A stretch of 64,000 nucleotides of DNA, from positions 30,289,433 to 30,353,432 of the forward strand of contig CM039508.1 in NCBI GenBank assembly GCA_022432975.1, in the 5' to 3' direction. Of the stretch, positions 55,494 to 64,000 are shown one piece after another. The position numbers and the translations under genes were made by a program. Source of the DNA: Begonia masoniana. Its lineage: Eukaryota > Streptophyta > Magnoliopsida > Cucurbitales > Begoniaceae. Below the pieces are notes generated by a model that had not been told where the DNA came from, did no database searches, and saw nothing but the letters and a program-made list of their open reading frames with translations. Position 1 is the first letter of the stretch. Each line of letters begins with the position of its first letter.

Positions 55494-57272
55494 TGATAAG
55501 TGTGTATTTTACACACTTATTTGTATTTCCTAGATTTGATTTGATAAGTTTTTCTCAAGTATTTGAAAGAATTTGATAAATTGTGTGCAAGTGTGCAGCA
55601 GAAAATAAGAGAGAGATGGAGCCAATATTTGAGATTTGCTGAAGTCATTTTAAAGCTGCAGTAAAACTACACAGAGAAAAGTATCAGGCTTCTAAAAATG
55701 GATAAATTGGAATACTCTTAAATTTGTTCTGGATGGTACCCAAGTGGAAGACAGCTGGTTGCAAGAAGGCTGCCATTAGAGCTTTTGATTTTAATATAGA
55801 AATTCTAATTGCAACAAGAAAGAAGAAACAAATTGAAGTTGAAAAGAAGAAGCAGAAGGCAGAGGACAAAGAACAAGCAGCGATCAATAGCCACTATATT
55901 TTGTAATTGATCGCTGTATATATATACAAATAGAGAAATTCAGCGATTGATCTCCATGAATTCACAGAGATCGATCGCCACATACGACTGGAAGTTGATC
56001 AAACAGCAGCGATCGATCTCTATGAAGTCCAGAGACCGATCGCCAGCCAGTGAATTGCAATGCAGCGGCTGTCATTCAGATTAAGCAGCGATCGATCTCC
56101 ATACAATCTAGAGATCGATCGCGACACATTTATTCGGATAAAGAACAGCAGCGATCAATCTCTACAACTACCAGAGACCGATCGCTGAGTTATAATACAC
56201 AATACAAACCATAGAAGAAGCAGCGACCGTGCGCCTTACAAAGACAGCGACCGATCGCTAACCAAATTACATATGGAAAGACAACGTGTTTTAATTCGAA
56301 CCGTTGATCCGAAGCGAGATTAAATCCAAGCCGTTGACCGAGTTAAAAGAAAATTATAAAAACCTAACAGACCTAGCGCTTAGAAGAAGGAGGCTGCATT
56401 CAGCGAAGAGGAGTCGGCAGCGAGCAATCCGACGGCGATTTTCAGAGAGGAGGGCGATCAGGCTATTTTTATTATAGTTTTTCTTTTCTTTTTCTTTTCC
56501 TTTCTACTGTTTTATTATGCAACTATTTAATATTATTGTTGTTTACTTTTATTTTAGCATGAACTAAATTTCCTGTTCTAGGGTTTCGATGTAGCTTTAC
56601 TATGATTGTTTATTTTTCTTAATTCAATTAGTTAATTTTCTGTTTCTGTTCTGTGTTGAGTAATCTATTCTGAACGTAATACTTAGGTTTGATTGATCAC
56701 CAAAACTAAGAACTTTAGGGTTGATTCGGGATGCGAGAGCGGAGAATTTAACCGTGCACTGAATAGTTTGCCATGAAAAGGATGTTAGACTAGAGATAGC
56801 TAATGCGTTCATGTGGTAGTATAATTTCTTGTTCTTAATGTATTCAATTAATTCTCAGGATTAGAGACCGAGAGGTGATAATTCGTTAATTGAATAAGTT
56901 TGTTTTTGCTCGAGAGAGATTAATGAATATTTCCGTGAAATTACCATCAACACGAAGGAATAAGATTTAACTATTTGAATTAGGTCTGATAAATAGGATT
57001 AGCTAAGTGAAATCGGAACCCTAGATTTTCTCAACATATAATCTTACTTCTTTATTTTAGAATATTTTATTTAAATTGTTCACTTATTTTATTTGAATTA
57101 TTTTAGTTTTAAAAATCCAAATCACTAAATTTATTGTTTCTTTTCAAATTAAACTAGAAATTAGATATTCAACTTTTAACATAATTATTCCTCGTGGGAT
57201 CGACACTCGTACTTAATACACACTTTATTACTTTTGCGACACGTGCACTTGCGTATACGATTTTTCGCAACA
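55494..57272 (+). repeat. Athila-like 5' LTR
   Basis: 1779 bp, with five inverted-repeat modules at 55878-56185. Open frames within it occur identically in the other LTR and are not genes. Confidence 0.95.
55878..56185. repeat. Five tandem GCGATCGATCTC/GAGATCGATCGC hairpin modules
   Basis: Arms (left; right): 55878-55888 and 55906-55916; 55943-55954 and 55967-55978; 56009-56020 and 56032-56043; 56088-56099 and 56111-56122; 56151-56162 and 56174-56185. The first stem is 11 bp and the others 12 bp, perfect or with one or two mismatches or wobbles. Loops of 11-17 nt differ in sequence. The modules are 63-79 bp apart. The same set is at 61962-62269 in the 3' LTR. Confidence 0.93.
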
Positions 57273-57278
57273 AGTTTT

Positions 57279-57295
57279 TGGCGCCGTTGCCGGGG
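57279..57295 (+). promoter_or_regulatory. Athila-like primer-binding site (tRNA-Asp type)
   Basis: TGGCGCCGTTGCCGGGG lies six bases after the LTR end. It complements the 3' end expected for plant tRNA-Asp. Confidence 0.88.
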
Positions 57296-57418
57296 AATAA
57301 ATTTTGTTATTTTTGAATTATTTGATTTTAGTTTATATTTGAAATTTTATTATTTATTTATTATTTATTTCTTTTATTATTGTAAGCTTAAATTACATTA
57401 TTTGCACATTGCAGATGC

Positions 57419-59768
57419 ATGCGAAAATTAGGTACTGCCAACCTAATCCCTATCGATCTTGAAATTGAACGAACCTGCCGTAGAAATCGAAGGGAAACAA
57501 AACAAGCAATTATGGCAGATGATCAAAACGCAAATCTACAACAGAGGGTTGAAGTGGCAGAGGTCGGACGACGAACTTTGCTTGATTATGTTATGCCATC
57601 CATGGACGGGGTTCAATCAGCAATCCGAAAACCGGCTATCACGTGCAATAATTTTGAAATAAAGCCGGGTACAATACAAATGATTCAACAATATCAATTT
57701 TGTGGTCTACCTAACGAGGATCCCAAAGATCATATTGCTAGCTTTGTCGAGGTCTGTGACACGTTTAAATATCATAATGTTTCTGATGATGCTGTTAGGC
57801 TTAGGTTGTTCCCCTTTACACTAAGAGATCGCGCTAAAAACTGGTTAAATTCCTTACCCCCGGATTCAATTCACAACGTGGAATGAATTAGTTCAAAGAT
57901 TCCTATCTAAATTCTTTCCCTTTGAAAAAATGGCAAAACTTCGCAACGAAATTAACAACTTTAATCAATTCGATGGCGAGACGGTCTACGAAGCATGGGG
58001 CCGATTCAAGGAACTTTTACGAAAATGCCCCCAGCATGGTCTACCACAATGGATGCAAATACAGACATTCTTCATCGGCCTCTCAAGTTCTACACGGACG
58101 CTTGTCAACTCAGCAGCTGGTGGATCACTATTATCTAAGACAGAAGTGGAGGCATTCAACCTGTTAGAGGAGTTATCACTCAATAATGATCAGTGCCCGG
58201 TTGAACGTCAGATTTTGAGGAGGCAGTCAAATACACCAGAAATGGAAGCAATAAAAGCATTGACTACACAAGTTGCATCTCTCACTCAGCACATCCAAGG
58301 AAATCAAGCTATAGTTAATGCCATCCATTCCCCGATCATACAATGTCAATGGTGTCAAGGGCCACATGCTAGTGAAAACTGTCAACAAGGGAACCTAATG
58401 GCTAGTGGCTCTTCTGCACAAGCCCAATATGTGGGAAACTACAATAGACCGACGCTACAAGATTCCGGTAATTACTATAATGGGGGGCGCAACAATCATC
58501 CGAACTTCTCTTGGAAGAACCCGAACAACGCCATACAGATGCCACAAGCTAATCAGCCGGGACCTCAGTTTCCTGAAAGACAATCTAATCTGGACGAATT
58601 AATTGCCAAGATGGGAGAACGCACCAACAATATAATTGCTGAAATGGGGGAGCACACAAATAAATTTATGGCTGAAACAAGAACAACCTTACAGAATCAG
58701 TCGGCCCAAATTCGAAGCCTAGAGACGCAAATGGGCCAGATGGCAGCTGCACTAAATGGACGCCTTCAGGGCACATTACCCAGTTCCACTGAAATCAACC
58801 CCAGAGAACAATGCAATGCCATCACACTTAGGAGTGGAGCAGTGATTGAAAATTGCGTCAAGGAAAATAAGAAAGTGGTCGCACATGACGGAATGCATTC
58901 GTCATCATCCGAGTCCACACCCAAGGATCAAGAGCTACTGGAAGCTCCACCTCAGATTCCGAAGGAGATCCTCCTAAAAGTTCCTTTTCCACAAAGACTG
59001 AAAAATGTGAAGCTTGATAATCAGTTTTCTAAGTTTCTTGATATCTTCAAGCTCCACATCAATATTCCATTCGCAGAGGCACTGGAGCAAATGCCTAAAT
59101 ATGCCAAATTTCTAAAAGATATTTTGTCTCATAAGCGAAAGATCGAAGACGGCAGTACGATCGCTTTGACGGAAGAATGCAGTGCTATTATTCAACGGAA
59201 GCTTCCACAAAAACTGAAAGACCTAGGAAGTTTCACTATTCCATGCGAAATTGGAGATTCTATATTTGAAAGGGCACTTTGTGATTTGGGAGCCAGCATT
59301 AACCTGATGCCTCTATCCATATTTCGGAAGCTTGGTATAGGTGAAGCAAAGCCCACAAGTGTAGTTCTGCAAATGGCCGATCGCTCTATTAAGCATCCGT
59401 ATGGGTTGATTGAAAATGTCCTTGTCAAAGTCGACAAGTTTATTTTTCCCGCGGATTTCTTGATTCTTGATATGGACGAAGACCGTGACATCCCAATAAT
59501 ATTAGGTCGTCCATTTTTGGCAACAGGAGGTGCTATCATTGATCTTAGAAAAGGAGAGCTCAAATTGCAAGTTCACAATGACGAGGTGACATTCAAGGTG
59601 TATAAATCAATGAATTACCCCACAGCTAGCGATGAGCCAATTGATGATAATTTTTCAGTCAAAGAGCTTCCGGCAATTGATAAGTTAGAAAAAGGGAAAA
59701 GAGTAAAGCCGTATTTTAACGGGATGTTTAAAAATGATACAACCATTATTCTCCGTGCACCAGACTAG
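57419..59768 (+). pseudogene. Athila-like gag-protease, one frameshift
   Basis: The frame opens at 57419, with a plausible start at M-A-D-D-Q-N at 57512. It reads the Athila gag core (F-C-G-L-P-N-E-D-P-K-D-H; R-L-R-L-F-P-F-T-L-R-D-R-A-K-N-W-L-N-S-L-P-P-D-S). A shift at about 57868-57880 moves it to the frame open from before 57930 to 59768. That frame continues gag (Y-E-A-W-G-R-F-K-E-L-L-R-K-C-P) and a Cys/His-poor linker with C-x2-C-x6-C. The retropepsin-like part has C-D-L-G-A-S-I-N-L-M-P near 59280 and I-I-L-G-R-P-F-L-A-T-G near 59495. No polymerase follows. The shift could be a mutation or, less likely, a recoding site. Confidence 0.88.
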
Positions 59769-61577
59769 CAAGAGGCTTACAACGTCAAGCTGATGACGCT
59801 AAAACAAGCACTTGGTGGGAGGCAACCCACCCAAGTATCCTTTTTAGTTTGCTATTTCAATTTTTGTTTGCATTAGTTTTGTTTATTTTTTTATTTTTAT
59901 TTTTATTTCATTTTATTAGTATTAAATTATTAAAAAAAAAAAAAAAAAACAGTTCTTGATAGATTGCTCTCTCGACCGAAGCTCTACCACACCATTGCCG
60001 GGCCCCACATGAGGTACACTATCCTCTTTCCTATTTTTCGTGTATGCTTTATTTAACATTGGGGACAATGTTGATATTAAGTTTGGGGGGGGGTTTTTAA
60101 TTAAATTTATAAATATGTTTAGATTAGGAAGTCTGCTTAATATTTTAAATTTTATGGTATGATTATTTATTTCATTCGTTCAAAGTGTCGATGATTGTAC
60201 CTTTGATCAATGCATGTTTTAACTTCTGAATAGATTCTGGGATAGTATGATTTATGATAGTAGCATTGATTGGAGCTTAGGAAGTTAGACTTGTTTGTGT
60301 GTAAATGTTCATTCTTGTTTAAATTTAGCTGATAATGATATAAATTGTTGTCTTGAGATCGAGAGCCTAAACACAGTAAGGGAGTGCTTGAGTGTAAACA
60401 CTGAAAGGGAGTGAGCTCCATTTAAATTTAGTGAGTGATTAGTGAGTATTCAATTGTTCTTGGTTTTGCCCTGCATTCATGAATATAAATTGTGATTTTT
60501 GCAGAAATAAGAGAATGACTTAGGCCAATTTTGAATCGTTTGAGCCTTTATTGACATACCTCAAATTGTGTCATTTAAATGACACCCTTAGTCTCCTATT
60601 TGAACCTTTATTTATCACTGTTTTGTCAACCCTAACTTAACCTACCCTGAAATTATTTTGACTATCCTGTTTATTGAGCACAGGGTTGTGGGTACATATT
60701 ATGGGGAGAGTTGGAGAAAGTAGTGGTGAGAATCAGAACTAATTCTTTTGTCAATTGTCTAAGTTGTTAGTATTTTGGGATTTTATTTATTCTTCTTTTA
60801 TAATTTTCAGTGATTAAAGTTGTGAAAAAAAAAAAAAAAAAAAAAAAAATTCAAAGTTAGTAGAAAGTTGAATTGTTCACTAGTAGAACAATTTTTTATG
60901 TGCTATTTAATTTGTTGTTCTTATCATTATTTATATTTTATGTTTGACATTGACAAAGGAGTTAGTTTTGAAAAATAGAGAGTGAGACAAGTTTGGGGGG
61001 ATTATTGAGTTAACTATTAGAAAAGAGTTCAAGTGAGTGTAAGAAGTGAGGGTGACATAAGGATGGATTGTGCTCTAGAGTTTCGTTTGAATCCAAAAAT
61101 TTCCTACCTTATAACCTGGCCTTACATTACAAGCTTAATTAAAGACCTATCGACTTTTATTCTGTTTACTCATATTTGTTATTAGTGAATAATGGGCAAG
61201 ACTGATGAACAATAAGAGTGGAGTGAGTGATCCTGAGAGTTATTTTTATTTCCCTTCTCATAAAGACACAATTATAGATTTATCAGTTAAAAGATATTGA
61301 GTTTGAGCAGATATACACACACAAGAATTTCTGATTAAGTTTCTCTCGATGTGATATCATGAGTTGTATTATTGAAAGTGTTTATTTAGATGGTTTATTT
61401 GCATGCAAATATCAAGCTGAGACGAAATACTATGAACTATGATTTAGATAATTTTACCATGGAAATTTTAAACATTTTGTAGACTTTAAATTTTAGAAAT
61501 TCTTGGATAAACTTTGCTAGATTTCTATACTTATTTTTGTTCGCTTGAGGACAAGCTTTCATTCAAGTTTGGGGGTG
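59769..61577 (+). other. Non-coding 3' region of the Athila-like element
   Basis: No coding domain. Contains the CTTGGTGGGAGGCAACCCAC hairpin (59811-59835), the ACATTGGGGACAATGT hairpin (60056-60071), AAGTTTGGGGG tracts at about 60079, 60988 and 61564, and two A-runs (about 59930-59949 and 60824-60849). The last G tract (TTTGGGGGTG) abuts the 3' LTR and is the likely polypurine tract. Confidence 0.75.
59811..59835 (+). other. Conserved-looking stem-loop after gag-protease
   Basis: CTTGGTGGG pairs with CCCACCCAAG with one bulge around AGGCAA. The phrase GGGAGGCAACCCA is familiar from other plant Athila/Tat elements. Its role is not known to me. Confidence 0.7.
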
Positions 61578-63356
61578 TGATAAGTGTGTATTTTACACAC
61601 TTATTTGTATTTCCTAGATTTGATTTGATAAGTTTTTCTCAAGTATTTGAAAGAATTTGATAAATTGTGTGCAAGTGTGCAGCAGAAAATAAGAGAGAGA
61701 TGGAGCCAATATTTGAGATTTGCTGAAGTCATTTTAAAGCTGCAGTAAAACTACACAGAGAAAAGTATCAGGCTTCTAAAAATGGATAAATTGGAATACT
61801 CTTAAATTTGTTCTGGATGGTACCCAAGTGGAAGACAGCTGGTTGCAAGAAGGCTGCCATTAGAGCTTTTGATTTTAATATAGAAATTCTAATTGCAACA
61901 AGAAAGAAGAAACAAATTGAAGTTGAAAAGAAGAAGCAGAAGGCAGAGGACAAAGAACAAGCAGCGATCAATAGCCACTATATTTTGTAATTGATCGCTG
62001 TATATATATACAAATAGAGAAATTCAGCGATTGATCTCCATGAATTCACAGAGATCGATCGCCACATACGACTGGAAGTTGATCAAACAGCAGCGATCGA
62101 TCTCTATGAAGTCCAGAGACCGATCGCCAGCCAGTGAATTGCAATGCAGCGGCTGTCATTCAGATTAAGCAGCGATCGATCTCCATACAATCTAGAGATC
62201 GATCGCGACACATTTATTCGGATAAAGAACAGCAGCGATCAATCTCTACAACTACCAGAGACCGATCGCTGAGTTATAATACACAATACAAACCATAGAA
62301 GAAGCAGCGACCGTGCGCCTTACAAAGACAGCGACCGATCGCTAACCAAATTACATATGGAAAGACAACGTGTTTTAATTCGAACCGTTGATCCGAAGCG
62401 AGATTAAATCCAAGCCGTTGACCGAGTTAAAAGAAAATTATAAAAACCTAACAGACCTAGCGCTTAGAAGAAGGAGGCTGCATTCAGCGAAGAGGAGTCG
62501 GCAGCGAGCAATCCGACGGCGATTTTCAGAGAGGAGGGCGATCAGGCTATTTTTATTATAGTTTTTCTTTTCTTTTTCTTTTCCTTTCTACTGTTTTATT
62601 ATGCAACTATTTAATATTATTGTTGTTTACTTTTATTTTAGCATGAACTAAATTTCCTGTTCTAGGGTTTCGATGTAGCTTTACTATGATTGTTTATTTT
62701 TCTTAATTCAATTAGTTAATTTTCTGTTTCTGTTCTGTGTTGAGTAATCTATTCTGAACGTAATACTTAGGTTTGATTGATCACCAAAACTAAGAACTTT
62801 AGGGTTGATTCGGGATGCGAGAGCGGAGAATTTAACCGTGCACTGAATAGTTTGCCATGAAAAGGATGTTAGACTAGAGATAGCTAATGCGTTCATGTGG
62901 TAGTATAATTTCTTGTTCTTAATGTATTCAATTAATTCTCAGGATTAGAGACCGAGAGGTGATAATTCGTTAATTGAATAAGTTTGTTTTTGCTCGAGAG
63001 AGATTAATGAATATTTCCGTGAAATTACCATCAACACGAAGGAATAAGATTTAACTATTTGAATTAGGTCTGATAAATAGGATTAGCTAAGTGAAATCGG
63101 AACCCTGGATTTTCTCAACATATAATCTTACTTCTTTATTTTAGAATATTTTATTTAAATTGTTCACTTATTTTATTTGAATTATTTTAGTTTTAAAAAT
63201 CCAAATCACTAAATTTATTGTTTCTTTTCAAATTAAACTAGAAATTAGATATTCAACTTTTAACATAATTATTCCTCGTGGGATCGACACTCGTACTTAA
63301 TACACACTTTATTACTTTTGCGACACGTGCACTTGCGTATACGATTTTTCGCAACA
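61578..63356 (+). repeat. Athila-like 3' LTR
   Basis: 1779 bp, nearly identical to 55494-57272, offset by 6084 bp throughout. Confidence 0.95.
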
Positions 63357-63361
63357 CATTT

Positions 63362-64000
63362 CAATCATCTCATCTATCTAGATTAAACCATCACAGGATG
63401 ACTCTTCTGATGTGCTTCAACATGGGGGATGGAAAACACAAAGCTACCTCAGATTTTAACGGCTCTAGAAACTCTAGCAGCAACTTCAAAAAGGCATAAG
63501 TTGTTGGTCCCTTGAGCTTTGGAGCTGCTATTTGAACAACAGCTACTTCCAAGAGTGGAGAAAAGGCCCTCCAAATATCGCAGCCTAAGTCTTTGTGGAT
63601 CAAAAGTTATGATTAAATTGGTGGAAGTCGCTGCAATCTCAGAATACTGCTCTGGCCGAGAAAGTGGGTCATTTTTGGAGAGGCATAACTCTCTCGTTTG
63701 AAGTCTAATGGATGTGGTTTTGTGGCATGATGAAGATATATAAGTGAGAAATAGACCCTCCAAATATCGCGCAAACATTCGCTATGGTTGGAAAATGGTG
63801 GTCAGTGCAATGCTTGCTGCTCGGATAGGAACTAAGCAGCAACAAATCAAACCTTGTGGAACTTGGTGGAGAACGGTTCTTAAATAGATGAGGATGAGAG
63901 TTTCTACACCCTTTTTGCTAATTTCCACTCCTAAAGAAGAAGGGGAGAAATATGTAGCATAAGAAAATTCACCTACACTCACAAAAATAGATTCACTTTT
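63362..64000. other. Unclassified right flank
   Basis: No supported gene. The phrase CCCTCCAAATATCGC occurs twice (about 63569 and 63757), and the text looks like an old transposon leader region. It continues the sequence interrupted at 55493. Confidence 0.35.

Larger units (their letters stand above)
55494..63356 (+). mobile_element. Athila-like element with gag-protease only, very young
   Basis: The LTRs 55494-57272 and 61578-63356 are both 1779 bp, TGATAAGTG to CGCAACA, and I saw only one difference (A at 57023, G at 63107). TSD CATTT is at 55489-55493 and 63357-63361. The PBS TGGCGCCGTTGCCGGGG corresponds to the tRNA-Asp-type PBS common in Athila/Tat elements. The internal region (about 4.3 kb) has gag and protease but no RT, RNase H or integrase. 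It then has about 1.8 kb of non-coding sequence with conserved hairpins and several AAGTTTGGGGG tracts, the last adjacent to the 3' LTR. It is probably non-autonomous. Confidence 0.93.

Noticed and set aside
55684..55906. Frames on both strands repeated identically at 61768-61990
   Set aside because: They occur at the same offset in both LTRs of a young element and show no domain.
63391..63778. Minus-strand frames at the right end
   Set aside because: Two overlapping frames with no recognisable domain in apparent old transposon sequence.

Overview
The window looks like repeat-dense nuclear DNA from a plant, most likely a eudicot; the species was not determined. It holds one convincing host gene, a five-exon ionotropic glutamate receptor-like (GLR) gene on the minus strand at 37263-40286. 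Nearly everything else is LTR retrotransposon, much of it nested. I worked by reading termini, target-site duplications (TSDs), primer-binding sites and protein motifs. No alignment or database search was run, so clade names (CRM-like, Tekay/Del-like, Sirevirus, Athila-like, TRIM) come from motif recognition.

Layout. (1) 1-15483: an old Ty1/copia remnant (1-679, 12452-~12570, ~13470-13800) is split by Gypsy-1, a CRM-like Ty3/gypsy element (680-12451, TSD TTTCT/TTTCC). Gypsy-1 was itself hit by two minus-oriented solo LTRs: 833-3326 (TSD GAGCA) and 5605-8690 (TSD CAATG). The second carries a very homogeneous 58-bp minisatellite. Downstream is a miniature LTR element with a decayed 5S rRNA-like block (14651-15165). 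(2) 15484-36096: Gypsy-2, Tekay/Del-like, TSD CATAT, contains Gypsy-3 (20826-32356, TSD ATATG), whose gag holds another solo LTR (24109-26637, TSD CATTC/CGTTC). (3) 36097-42504: a stretch with few recognisable transposons, holding the GLR gene, two runs of more than 30 G and short repeats. (4) 42505-54068: a minus-strand Sirevirus (TSD TATAT) with gag, pol, an additional env-position ORF and a multi-tract polypurine region, interrupted by an Athila-type solo LTR (49752-50995, TSD GGTAC). (5) 55494-63356: a very young Athila-like element (TSD CATTT) with near-identical 1779-bp LTRs, gag and protease but no reverse transcriptase or integrase. Its LTRs carry five tandem hairpin modules.

The insertion order follows from the nesting: copia, then Gypsy-1, then its solo LTRs; Gypsy-2, then Gypsy-3, then its solo LTR; Sirevirus, then the Athila-type solo LTR. 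The intact Athila-like copy looks youngest. The elements are broken by stops, frameshifts and insertions, so their protein-coding parts are annotated as pseudogenes. The GLR reading frame is open across all five predicted exons.

The most unusual signal is in the non-coding parts. A short CATCGG-type minisatellite vocabulary (shared words TCATCGGTGGAAGC, CATCGGTAGATGC and TTTAGCGATCGGC) recurs in LTRs of Ty3/gypsy elements and of the Ty1/copia Sirevirus. A second vocabulary of GCGATCGATC inverted repeats recurs in two unrelated gypsy LTR families.
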